Below are positions 1 to 11,800 of a DNA stretch of 64,000 bases, piece after piece. The stretch is taken from contig NMRA01000209.1 in the NCBI GenBank assembly GCA_002633005.1, positions 318,569-382,568 on the forward strand. Reading direction: 5' to 3'. The position numbers and the translations under genes are program-made. The number at the start of each line of letters is the position of its first letter. Positions within the stretch are counted from its first letter, which is position 1. This stretch comes from Phoronis australis (lineage: Eukaryota > Phoronida > Phoronidae). Below the pieces are notes generated by a model that had not been told where the DNA came from, searched no databases, and worked only from the letters and a program-made list of their open reading frames with translations.

Positions 1-984
1 ACACATTAAAGGTACAAAGGTAGTACTTACTTGAGATAAACAACATTTGACAAAAAGTGCGGGATTGGTGTTTCGGTTCCCGGGTGTACTGTCCAATCCC
101 CTCTGGATTCCAGTTTTAAAGGTCGGGTTTTGTGTTTTTCGGGCTGGATAGCTGTTTCGAAGGTGCGGGTGTCTATTTTCGACTCCGGGATATCTGTTAT
201 ACGTCGTTGTACTAAACACGATGAAACATCTTGATTATAGAGACATTCAGGAACGTGCCATTTCAATCATGAACTTGCTATGCACTTCTCTCAGAAGCAG
301 TCTCAAACAGACCACACTAAAACAGCTCAGTGTGTTCAAAAAAACTTGACAGACTGAGAACAGATAAACGTTGCTAGTGGCCATTTCAAGCCCAAGAAGA
401 GCAGACTGCCGGTAATTTTATTAAGGCAGAGGGACGCAGTTGCATGTATCTGTGCTAAAATTCTTCATTATTGTGCCACAGTGTGTACTGTGGTGCAATC
501 TTGGGGACGCTTCCTTGCAAACTGTTGCAGCTCAAGTGACTTAAGCCAAGATATATGTTAGTGATACTGGCAGATTTGGTAGTAAACTCATATTTTTCCG
601 CGCTTGGCCAAAAATGAACCATAGTTTCTGGGTATTGGCTTTATAAAGCCACGCAGTACTCGACCCTTTGCTTGACGCCAAATCGGATTTGACGACTTGG
701 CGAAAATCCCAGATCGCCAAACGAAATCTGGGTCGCCAATACTGCTGTCGAAATCGTCTACTAAAAAGGTTCTGCCGAACTCCGTTCTCAGAAAATTACA
801 CACACCTACACTATTCCATTTCTCTCCGAAAAAATATGCATCATTCAAATTCTAACTCAACTCGTCAGCCAACTAAAAAGTCAGTCGATCGCATGTGCTG
901 CATGCACGTTTCACAGTCCAGTCTTGCTCAATTTTATAATTCTGACTTCCGCCGGTTAAATCTTGTTGTAATTTAACAGTCATT
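1..984. other. No gene recognised
   Basis: Short open frames only, none with a recognisable domain or splice context. Around 700-735 there is a small stem (CCCAGAT pairing with ATCTGGG) of no known role. Confidence 0.5.
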
Positions 985-1260
985 CTACGAGAGCACCAAA
1001 TAGTCGACACTAGGGTCGCCTACTCTGATTTTGAAGAACAATAGTCTGATCACACGTCCTGGTGAAATATGTTCAAACCGTTTATTTCAATTTTGGGCCG
1101 TTATTTTTTAAGTTAGAACAACATGATTCTTTTCGCCCATTTTTGGTTCAAAAAGGTTCAGTTAATGAAACAGCTGTCTAAAAATCGGGAAATAAAAAAT
1201 CTTGATGATGTTTCTGTAGGCACTGAACATTTCTACCAGAGAACAGATTTTGCGTTTTCA
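985..1260 (+). repeat. Segmental duplication, copy A upstream block
   Basis: This block resembles 17175-17480. Both contain, in the same order, the words TGTTCAAAACCG (with one base change), TTTTTTAAGTTA, and TTCAAAAAGGTTCAGT. Both lie upstream of a relic of the CUB-gene first exon (3433 and 18900). The pairing is therefore best read as an old tandem duplication of the CUB-gene region, not as a dispersed repeat, though a dispersed repeat is not excluded. Confidence 0.6.
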
Positions 1261-1494
1261 AGACCTGATTGTATGTTGAGCGTTATTTATATTGCTATAA
1301 TTGTACTACTTTAAACTATTTTCCGAAAATTTGGTGATCGAACCGGCTAACGACGTCGAGTCGACATTAACCTACCGTTTGAACTTTTCATGTCAGATGT
1401 CACTGTTGAAGTAGTGCGGGAGGTGAATACGGAAAACTTTATTACATGGCCGTATTTCCCTCTACAGATTCAACGCGTATGGGATAAATATCCT

Positions 1495-1684
1495 TACATA
1501 CATACATACATACATACATACATGCATACATACATACATACATACATACATTCATGCATGAATACATGCGTACATACATACATACATACATACATACATA
1601 CATACATTCATACATACATACATACATACATACATACATACATACATACATTCATGCATGAATACATGCGTACATACATATATA
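1495..1684. repeat. TACA tetranucleotide microsatellite
   Basis: A long (TACA)n array interrupted by variant blocks. The variant block starting CATTCATGCATGAATACATG occurs at 1549 and again at 1649, exactly 100 bp apart, so part of the array was duplicated as a unit. The open frames reading Tyr-Ile-His-Thr or Met-Tyr-Val-Cys here are artefacts of the repeat. Confidence 0.95.
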
Positions 1685-1699
1685 TTATAGTAATGCCAG

Positions 1700-3275
1700 A
1701 AAAAGCAGGGCAGTAAATAAACATCATAAAATTAGCCAACAATGACGTAAGGCGTCCTAATAAGAAACGCTAAAAATCCTCTTTTAAAAGATATATTCTT
1801 CTGCCCCTTAAGTGAGTGAGGGCAAGGATATCTGAAGCACGTTTCCAGTGGTCATAAAGACTATTTTTGGTCATTACCCCGATGCATTACTCATTGAGGC
1901 GATAGTGAAGGTTTACTATTTGATTCACTTGCATTCCATCGTGTAGCCGTCAATTCTATGACGAACAGAAAGCAAATGAACACTCCGACTAGCAAAGGTA
2001 ACTGAAGTTTTGATTAGCAAATTCTAGGTTGTTATTCCTGTAGCCGAGTGTAGGTAAATACTTATAAGGGTTTCGCGTCTAAAACAACGAAGTAATACTA
2101 ACTTCTTCCTAAACACACCTCGTCATTTCGATATCGGACCATGTTCGGATTTTGGTCATACATGTACGGCAAACTACGTGACATACATGTACAAACTAAA
2201 TATTGGTTGGCGGATTAATATGAGAGGTCTCTCATTCGGAGATGTGGCTCGTTGGCCGTTAAATTACGTGCGCAAGTTAATTTTTGTGAGAGGTGTGACA
2301 TGATTATTCAGAGGCGTAAAGAAGTTATTTGAGGCGTAAAATACCAGGTCACACTGCTAAACCCTTAAGCCAGGTTTCTAGCTCATCAGCTCGGTTTTAA
2401 CCATATATTAATAAAGCATAAAAATATTTCATTTTGATCAGTGCAATGGGCCCACATGCGAGGCCTGCGCACGTCTGGTACAACGTTTATCAGACCGCCT
2501 GCAATTATTTGTTTATATAAAATACTTATTTGCGGCGTATAATAATTGGCTACGGCGCCTTTACATCGCAAATAATTACTTTACCCCTCTAAATAATTAT
2601 TTTCCACCTCTTGCAAGAATTTACTTACGCAAGTAATTAAACGGCGAAGTGGTGTCATGTAGCCAGTCAGCTATTCGGTTGTCTAATGCTGTGTCTACCA
2701 ATGCTTAGTATACATTTGTTCTACTGAATTCGTTGTGCATCTCTTAGGAGAATTAGCTACATGAAGCTGCTTCATTATAGACACACGGTTTGACATCATT
2801 TCTTTCCAGTTCACTTAGATTTTGTTACTAACTGTATCATGCTAGTAAATTAATTATCATAATTCAAAAATGTGTTCGATCCTGTGTTACGCGACTGTCA
2901 ATTTTGTCAACACACATTTCACGTACGTTTAGCTTTAGAGGAGACTCTCACTTAAAATGAGAACCAAGAAGCCACAGCCTAACAGACTACTCTGTCGCCA
3001 GCCACATTACACAAAAATTGATAGTTTCCCTGTTTGTCCATTTCCAGTGTTGGATAGTTTTGGTCAATGCATAAAAAAATACCGCTTGAAGTATGAGTCC
3101 GAGTTTTTTATGTGGGTTTGCTTAGTCGGCGACTGAGGTACGGGTTTGGTCACCCTCCTTTAGCTTCGCATCCCCTCCCTAAGTCACCTCCTGGGTAAGG
3201 ACATGCTGGGTATGTACACTGTCTTATGAAGATCTTAGGTTCGTCAACTGTTGGATAAGATAGCCAACAACTTTT
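1700..3275. other. No gene recognised
   Basis: AT-rich sequence with two TACATGTA words near 2158 and 2185. It lies between the copy-A upstream block and the copy-A exon relic and is probably part of the duplicated segment, but no coding exon is visible. Confidence 0.4.
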
Positions 3276-3939
3276 CCAGATAAGAGTGTAATTTATTTTT
3301 GAGTAAGTCGCATAACACCAGTTTTGAAGATATGGTAGAACATAAAGTCCACGCTGTGGAGGTCGGATGAAGCATGCGCTGTGAGTAATTTCTAGAACGA
3401 TAGGAGACAACATAAAATATTTATTTAAAAACATGAACGCGTTTCGAAGTTTTTACGTACTTGTTTTCCTATTTGGCAGAAATCTTCGGACTTATGCTCA
3501 TTAGGCCACGTGATGTTGCCAACGGGTGGCGTGGAGAACCAACTTGAATTGTTTGTGCTCAAATCTGGCATGTTCACCAACCGTTAGACGTTTCTTGTAT
3601 ACCTTACGCTTGAATTGTCGTATAATTAACGAAAACAATTATTTTATCCTCAATTATTTTCCGTTCTAGAGCACTAGCGATAGCACAAATTGTGGACGTT
3701 TTCCTAAATTTTATATATATCTACATACAACGCAAAAGTCCTCTAAAACTCCATGCATGAAAACTAGTGATGATCTTGATCCTTTTGATTCCTTTCCCCT
3801 TCGTGAATTTTGGAGAATTATGACCCGCGGGGCTAATGTACCTTGGGCGATAATTCTCAAACATCCACTCAGGCTCTAGATTACGGGGCAAGACAGCTTT
3901 GTCATAAAAAATGCATATGTAATAGAACTCAGTACTCGT
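3276..3939 (+). pseudogene. Decayed paralogue A of the CUB-TM gene (5' end and intron 1)
   Basis: ATG at 3433 opens a frame beginning MNAFRSFYVLVFLFG, clearly related to the first exon of the intact gene (MDVFRSFYSLVFVLG at 5801), but it runs into TAG at 3502-3504 without the ATAG/GTAAGT donor. Homology continues upstream (AGATAAGAGTGTAATTTATT at about 3278, as at 5582) and downstream: 3733-3800 resembles intron 1 at 6283-6345, and the ACTCAGTACTCGTGAGAG word near 3927 resembles sequence at about 6744. The CUB exon expected between the last two is missing. No complete protein can be made. It is a relic of a tandem duplicate. Confidence 0.7.
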
Positions 3940-3953
3940 GAGAGTACGATTGC

Positions 3954-4757
3954 GAGTAGAGTAGATGAGGGCGAGGCCCTCAGACAGCTTCGCGAGATCG
4001 GAGAATGTCGCCTTCTGTCCTTGCTGTGGTTGGTGTGGACGTGGATCGAGGGCAGGACCTGGTGGCCGGTGGTGGTAGAGGTGGTGTTCTTGATCTTCTT
4101 CTGGAGACGAGACGCTGGCTGGATGGCAACAGCGTTATTGACATCGTAGGTGTGAAGCTAGCTTAATGGCAACAGCTTAGACTTTGATTCGCATGAAGCC
4201 GGCTTGTTGGCAACAGCTGTCATGCTACTGATTAGTTGTCTTTATACTGCCCCGTCGGAACAGTTTTTACCAGTTGAGCAGGGCCAGGACCCTTAAGTGC
4301 TCCTGGAATAGGCTTGTCTCGGAAATGCGGCTTAGTGTGGCTTTGCAGAGTGACTGCAGCCTGTCGGAGACAGTCTGCATTCCTGCGAGCTCGTGTAGTA
4401 CATGTATGTCATTTCGGCAATATCTGGACTGAGTTTGATGCGCCAGATAGAGCACCAATCCTCCCGTTTTGATAGTGCCCGCTGGAGGCGTGCTTGGACA
4501 ACTGTCTCTTGTTTTTCACTTGTCAAGAACCCGAGATCGTCGGCGAACTGGGATGTCTGAACTTTGTCCCTTGGGTGAACTGGTAGGTCTATGACACAGA
4601 TCAAAAATAGCAACGGACTTAGGACGGACCCCTGGGGGGTGCCGGCCCTTGGATTCACATGTTGGGAAACGGATTGTCCCTGTCTGACTGAGATGCATCT
4701 GTCTCTCAGGAAAAATGACAGGAGTCTAACCATTTTGTCAGGTAGACCTATATTGGA
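3954..4757 (-). mobile_element. 5'-truncated non-LTR retrotransposon (Jockey/CR1-like)
   Basis: The 14-mer GAGAGTACGATTGC occurs immediately left (3940-3953) and right (4758-4771) of this stretch, the expected target-site duplication of a target-primed insertion. Inside, on the minus strand, is a reverse-transcriptase fragment (4267-4733). The element is cut off at its 5' side (4757) and ends near 3954 in a CTACT-rich tail rather than poly-A. It lies inside relic A of the CUB gene, so it inserted after or during decay of that copy. Family assignment rests on the RT motifs only. Confidence 0.8.
4267..4733 (-). pseudogene. Reverse transcriptase C-terminal fragment
   Basis: Read on the minus strand, the main frame (4733-4332) contains GTPQGSVLSPLLF, the primer-grip-side block of non-LTR reverse transcriptases, followed by QFADDLGF, the YADD/FADD catalytic box, then the DWCSIWRIKLSPDIAEM block typical of Jockey/CR1-like enzymes. 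A frame change near 4440 leads into a second frame (to 4267) with a plausible C-terminal stretch (SDRLQSLCKATLSRI). The amino-terminal endonuclease and the first half of the RT are absent. A dead fragment that cannot act alone. Confidence 0.8.
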
Positions 4758-4771
4758 GAGAGTACGATTGC

Positions 4772-5581
4772 TATGCTAGGGCTTTGCTAGGCAGCCAATG
4801 AGGGCTAAACTCTCAGTCTCGGCGGCTACTGACGACCCCTGGCGTAGACAGCAGCATAGCATATTGTTAGACAAGAGATACTGTGGTCTACATGCAGCTT
4901 TAACTGTAATCCAGCACTGCTCTGTCTATATCGTAACGGGCAGTTTCATACATTGTATTCATTTGGACGCCGTATTCGAAATCGAACTGGAATTGTTTTT
5001 TGACATTTTTGCTCCAAAGGATTCAAGGGTCCAATACCTTGTGTTTGAGTGTGTTAGTTTTCGTGAATTGCTGTCCAATCTCAGTTTCCATTTGACTACC
5101 CCAGTATTTATGCTACAATCTTAATTCTGACCTAGAAATCTCGAATTTTCACCTTAGATTCTAAATCAAGTGCATGGGTCACCAAATGCAAATTTGGACT
5201 CCCATCTGCGTGAGTGTGTGTGCGTGCGTGCGTTCGTGAGTGAGTGCGTGGAAGTATAGTTGCATATTGCCGTAGCTGGGTCCGGGCTTCCGCCTGTCGG
5301 GTGTTTTGATATCTCAAGAGCCTATGGTCAGGTTTTCATGAATTTGACAGAAGGATACAGGGCATTACTAGAACGACGCATTCCACTTTTTCCGGATCAT
5401 ATCTGGAGAAACAATTGGAGGATTTCACTGAAACTTCACACAATCCCAACTATCACGCAGTTTCTTGTTTCGGGTGAACGTACGTTTTTGTACCAATTAG
5501 GACGCTGGGAATGTTACAAGCTCTACACATAAGGGGACTTTTGGACAATCAAATGTTCGACAACTTAGCGATAATTGCGCA
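4772..5581. other. Intergenic stretch with a GT-rich simple repeat
   Basis: No coding exon recognised. Positions about 5206-5255 form an imperfect GTGT/GCGT/GAGT simple repeat. A separate word pair AGGGCT..CTCAG just after 4772 resembles 3967-3985, the other side of the LINE insertion. Confidence 0.4.
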
Positions 5582-5689
5582 AGATAAGAATGCAATTTAT
5601 TTTTTGGCGAAGATAAGATATGAGCTGTACTAGATCGTGATACAAGTTAGATTGAGCAAAGACAAGCACCAGATCAGAATGCAATTTAT
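5582..5689 (+). promoter_or_regulatory. GATA-type motif cluster upstream of CUB-TM exon 1
   Basis: AGATAAGAATGCAATTTAT at 5582 recurs as AGATCAGAATGCAATTTAT at 5671, with a further AAGATAAGATA near 5610. Related words precede both relic first exons (AGATAAGAGTGTAATTTATT near 3278; TGATAAGAATGTAATATA near 18770). WGATAA is the consensus of GATA factors. Conservation across three diverged copies suggests either a promoter element or simply shared ancestry. No clear TATA box was seen. Confidence 0.35.
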
Positions 5690-5800
5690 ACACGTGGCTT
5701 ATATCACCAATTTCTAACATACAATACTATGTAGTGTTGGACACAGTCTGTGTTGTAATTTCTGGAGTGACGACGACAGGGAATATTTTTACTTGAGAAT

Positions 5801-5870
5801 ATGGACGTTTTTCGAAGCTTCTACAGTCTTGTTTTCGTATTGGGACTTCTTGTGATGTTGAATACCATAG
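5801..5870 (+). CDS. CUB-TM exon 1 (signal peptide)
   Basis: ATG at 5801 opens 23 codons (MDVFRSFYSLVFVLGLLVML, then NTI) and one extra base before the consensus donor GTAAGT at 5871. A basic/polar start followed by a hydrophobic core is a standard signal peptide. The exon ends in phase 1, matching exon 2. Confidence 0.85.
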
Positions 5871-8800
5871 GTAAGTGTCATAGTAAGACTCGTAAGGTAT
5901 TTTCAATAACCTAAGTGGTCAGAAAAGCGACATTCATTTCCATGAGATGTTTTATTAGTTTCCAGCTATAAGCTTTGAACACTACTAAACTTTTAAAAGT
6001 GACTATGCATTTTTCTTGTGTCACCAGAAACAACTCCTGATTTTGACATCTTACCGTTTGGAAATTGATCTCAAATTGCTCTTGAGTTAAAATGAATGGA
6101 CTTTCTGCACTTATAAAGAACTTAACTATTACCTGAGACCAGCCATGGCGTGTCATTTCGTTGAGCATGGTCTCGTGTAATCACGAAGTTGAGTGTTGAG
6201 ACTTTGCAACGCTAGGCGGATAACGTTTTCTCACACGACTAAGGAAAGAGATGAGACCAAAAAAACGAGTACTCCATTGCAAAAGTCCTCTTAAACTCTG
6301 CTGATCCAAACTCGGTGCTAATCGTGATGCTTTCGATTCCTTTTGCGACTGTCCAATAAGAATCAAGAGTGTAGTATCTCACGCGCGTGTTCAACGCATG
6401 TGTCAACATCACTTTATGACGAACGATCGTCATTATTTGGTGGGAGCCTGCCAATTAAATGTAATTTTAACTTCTTTTTAGTGCTATCCAAGCAAGGATA
6501 CACTGACAGTTGTACGTACACCAAAGACATTGGAGTCGTGAAATCTGTCAATTATCCATGTCGATACCCAAGTGACACAAATGTTAACTACACCATAAAT
6601 GTGTCATTGCCAGGTAAGTAATTTTTGTTGATTTACCACTCTGATTTTAGGGTCAAACCTCGCGATTTAGCAGTCATGCTACGATTTTTTAAAACATTTT
6701 CCCCAAAATACCTCGAAGAATATGATTATTGCCTTATTGTTCAACTCAATACTCGTGAGAACGTAATCTATTTTTCCATTTCTCTTAGTTGAATTTTCAC
6801 CATTCTTCGTCAATTTATTGTCATAATTCTCAACCTGTTTTAATTGTATATTTGTTACGTATATTTAATTGTTGTTTTAATACTTCATTGTATTGTATTA
6901 CTGTTTTTTGATGTTGAGGGCCCTCTTGGAAAGCAGTGCTATCACTGAAGAGGCCACTTAATACTTGTTTTGCAGTTGGTCAGTTACCGTCAACACAAAG
7001 AGGGAGCAATTACCTGTACCCCTAAAGGAGCAGATAGAAGTAAACATTATTTGAAAAACTGCAGACCCACATCCTTACACTTCTATACTCAATGTGACAT
7101 ATATATATTGGCTACTTCGGCTGCGGCTAAATGGTTAAAATCTGCTTTGGAAAAACTAATCATTAAGGACCACTCAGGTTTTGTTTCTGGAAAAAATATG
7201 ACAGAAAACATCCGTGTGTTACATGATTAAATGTTTAAGCCCGGTCAGCTATCAAACCAGGAATTGTCTTACTAATCGATTTTGCGAAAGCATTTGATCC
7301 ATTGTAGAAGAATTTTCTACATAAAAACTTTATCTTTCATTCATTTCGGTTGGTAGATCAGAAGGTGGGTAAAAATATTTTATAATAGTATTAAGTGTCG
7401 TGTGTTGTCGTAAATGATCACCCATCTTCATGGTTCAATATTTCGCGTGGCTGCAGAAAAGGTGACCCCCTGTCTCCCCACATTTTTACATTGCGCTCGG
7501 AGATTTTTGCGTATATAATCAAGAATAATAAAAATATTACATGTGCAGTTGCAGGAAATATGAAATATTTGATTTCGCAATATGCGGACGACACATCGAT
7601 TACTTTGGATGGGTCGAATTTGTCATTGACTAGCACATTGAATGTATTCCTTTTGTCTGCTGGTGTCTCCGGTCTCCAAGTGAAGGTTAAACAAAAGCCA
7701 TACTGTTTGGAAGTAAAACTAGTAGTGATGACGTGATTCCTACACGTACAAAAGAAAGTCTGTCTTGGACAAAAAAGAAATAGAATTTTGGGGGTAGTTT
7801 CTGACACTCAATTGGATAGTATGAAGAATTTCACTGCAAGAGTGACTGAGAATAAGTCTTTATTAGAAATTTGGAGTCAACGAAATTGAACGCCGTTTGG
7901 TAGAGTAATTGTAATTAATGCGTTAGCTATTTCGAAATTCAAATTTTTGTTTCCAAGTTTATCAAATCCACCAGTAAAAGTTTTGGATGAATTGAATGCG
8001 ATAATCTTTAGATTTGTATGGCAGACACCTAATGATAAAATTAACCGAACCACGACCTGTTTTGGACTAGATCAAGGGGGACTTCAAAAGGCTAACATAC
8101 ATACTTTCAACAAACTTTGATAACTCGCCATGGCCCGTAGATATTGTATCTTGAAACCCGTTTTTGGAGAAGACGTTATTAAGTTGAAGTTGACGCTAAT
8201 TGATAATTCTTAAGAGTGCGATGTATTTGGAAGTAAGACAGCTTTCTATGAGAAAATAATCGTTGCTAGTACATACATGTAAGACTTTGGATCAACCTTT
8301 GTGGTTTAATTGTAACTTGGTGATTGGAGGCAGAAATGTTTTCCATAAGTCTTGGTTTGTAAAAGGCTGAAAATTTATCAGAGATATGTGTACCTCTGAT
8401 AGCGATTTCATTACATGTAGTTTAGAGCATATGATAAACGGGTTCGATATAAAAGCTAACTTTGTAGAATTTAATGGTGACGTTTCTGTTCTAAGAAGGT
8501 TTCGAAGAAGTCTATTTCAAATTAATTTTAAAGGTGTTAATGTCTATTCACCTTGCATGTCTTTAGCAATTACTCACTTACGGAAAGATGTGAAGAATTG
8601 TAGACATATTTTGTTCTATCTCATGTTAAACAGACCAAGGAGACAGTATAGATTGGAAGAAAATATACGCATTGTCTCATGAAAATACAACGGATCCCAA
8701 CATTAGATGGTTCCAATTTAGAATATTACACAGGATTATCGCAACAAATACTTTTTAGCCAAAGTTCAAATTCGGGATTCTTATTTATGTTCCTTTTTGT

Positions 8801-11800
8801 AGTAAAGCTCCAGAGAGGCTGTCACACTATTTTGGGAATGCCCCCCCCTGCACGGATTTTTCTATGAAATTCGAAAAAACTACGTCAAAAGTGTCTCATT
8901 CAGCTTCCCAACTGTTTCTCTGACAAATGTGCTATTCTTAGACTTAATGAGATACATGATAATCTATTTAACGTTTTGGTATTACTAGCCAAACAGTACA
9001 TTTACATGTACAAGGAGAGATGTCACAAAAATATACTTAATATTCACAAGTTTGCTACATATACTTATGAGTACTATAATGCTGAAAACAATATTTGCAT
9101 GTAATTTTTTGTATGACAGCTTCTCTGGGAAATGGGAAAATTTTATTATCCACGATAGTTCCTTGTAGCAATTGTTTACTAAAATCCAGATACCAGAATG
9201 GTCTCTCCTTCAGTGTGGATGCATGAACGAATGGATGTACTTGTTTGGTTGCTGTTGTACTTGTTTATCAATGATAAAAAACGCGCATGCTGCATGACAT
9301 CAAGGGAGAGTACAAATATCCACCCTTTTTTAGCTTAGATCCTGCACAACATAGAGAGTCTCCAGCCTTAGCCACAGAAGGACGCCCACTCTTAAATCCT
9401 GATACCACATTTTGGATGGTGACTGATTGAAAGAATAATGTGTCCATTCTGATCCACGACTGTTATTGGAAAATTGAACGCAGTTTCTATTCTATTAAAA
9501 GGGGCCTAAAAACTTGAAGTGATGTCATGGCGGTCGAAGGGAGCTCAAAGAAACTGAGCCTCAAGACATTTATACGTGCAGTTTAAACTTTCCGACAAAC
9601 AATAAACCGCTGTTGGCGTAATCTACAGCTAGCTTGATATATTGGTATCCAAAGACGTCCTGAATAACCAATAGCCTGCAAGTATGAAATAACACTTTGT
9701 TCAATATTGTTTCAGATGTTGTTTCAATTTCACTGACTTTCAAATACTTCCATCTACAAGAGCGTGAAGTCAACGGCAGCTGCAGCAATGATTACCTGAT
9801 CATCAACGGTTCCAAAATGTGCGGGTGGTACAACGGTCCCCCTCAAACTTACAATGGCAGTGTCATAGTCATGCGCTTTCACTCAGACAATTCAATGAAT
9901 GAGAAATGTTTGAAATTCAACATTGATTATAAAGCTAACTTGCACCACAGTTCAACTGGGACTTTAACGAGCACCCACATAAATGAACGCAGTTGCGACT
10001 CTTCTTGTTATTGGACAACGACGGTAGATGTTAACACCGCTTTTTGGCGCATCTCCACTAAAACAACATCAACCGTTGGAGCCACTGAAAAAACACATCA
10101 CTCATCAAAACCGGGGAATTCAGCCATTGACTTGAAAACAACTTCAGGTGTTGTTACCAGCCAGAAAGGTCGTTCAACAAGTTTTCCTTCTTTTGGAAAA
10201 ACAGACTACTCATCACTCGCACCCACGTTAACAAGCAATGAGGCATTGTCAACGAATGGTGTCTCCACCGGAACAGCAGGCCACACTATGACAGAGAATT
10301 TTGCCAGTGATTTGACGACAACACAAACTGNTGATTGGAGGCAGAAATGTTTTCCATAAGTCTTGGTATGTAAAAGGCTGAAAATTTATCAGAGATATGT
10401 GTACCTCTGATAGCGATTTCATTACATGTAGTTTAGAGCATATGATAAACGGGTTCGATATAAAAGCTAACTTTGTAGAATTAAATGGTGACGTTTCTGT
10501 TCTAAGAAGGTTTCGAAGAAGTCTATTTCAAATTAATTTTAAAAGTGTTAATGTCTATTCACCTTGCATGTCTTTAGCAATTACTCACTTACAGAAAGAT
10601 GTGAAGAATTGTAAACATATTTTGTTCTATCTTTAACGAATCTTGTTAGTAACAGTGTACATGTTAAACAGACTAAGGAGACAGTTTAGATTGGAAGAAA
10701 ATATACGCATTGTCTCATGAAATTACAACAGATCCCAACATTAGATGGTTCCAATTTAGAATATTACACAGGATTATCGCAACAAATACTTTTTAGCCAA
10801 AGTTCAAGTTCGGGATTCTTATTTATGTTCCTTTTTGTAGTAAAGCTCCAGAGAGGCTGTCACGCTATTTAGGGAATGCCCCCCCTGCACGGATTTTTCT
10901 ATGAAATTCGAAAAAACTACGTCAAAAGTGTCTCATTCAGCTTCCCAACTGTTTCTCTGACAAATGTGCTATTCTTAGACTTAATGAGATACATGATATT
11001 CTATTTAACGTTTTGGTATTACTAGCCAAACAGTACATTTACATGTACAAGGAGAGATGTCACAAAAATATACTTAATATTCACAAGTTTGCTGCATATA
11101 CTTATGAGTACTATAATGCTGAAAACAATATTTGCATGTAATTTTTTGTATGACAGCTTCTCTGGGAAATGGGAAAATTTTATTATCCACGATAGTCCCT
11201 TGTAGCAATTGTTTACTAAAATCCAGATACCAGAATGGTCTCTCCTTCAGTGTGGATGCATGAACGAATGGATGTACTTGTTTGGTTGCTGTTGTACTTG
11301 TTTATCAATGATAAAAAACGCACATGCTGCATGACATCAAGGGAGAGTACAAATATCCACCCTTTTTTAGCTTAGTAGATCCTGCACAACATAGATAGTC
11401 TCCAGCCTTAGCCACAGAAGGACGCCCACTCTGAAATCCTGATACCACATTTTGGATGGTGACTGATTGAAAGAATAATGTGTCCATTCTGATCCACGAC
11501 TGTTATTGGAAAATTGAACGCAGTTTCTATTCTATTGAAAGGGGCCTAAAAACTTGAAATGATGGCATGGCGGTCGAAGGGAGCTCAAAGAAACTGAGCC
11601 TCAAGACATTTATACGTGCAGTTTAAACTTTCCGACAAACAATAAACCGCTGTTGGCGTAATCTACAGCTAGCTTGATATATTGGTATCCAAAGACGTCC
11701 TGAATAACCAATAGCCTGCAAGTATGAAATAACACTTTGTTCAATATTGTTTCAGATGTTGTTTCAATTTCACTGACTTTCAAATACTTCCATCTACAAG

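Noticed and set aside
1390-1716. 108-codon frame rich in Tyr-Ile-His-Thr, and its antisense Met-Tyr-Val-Cys frame
   Set aside because: Pure translation of the TACA microsatellite.
7418-7807. 129-codon minus-strand frame
   Set aside because: Antisense shadow of the LINE reverse-transcriptase core.
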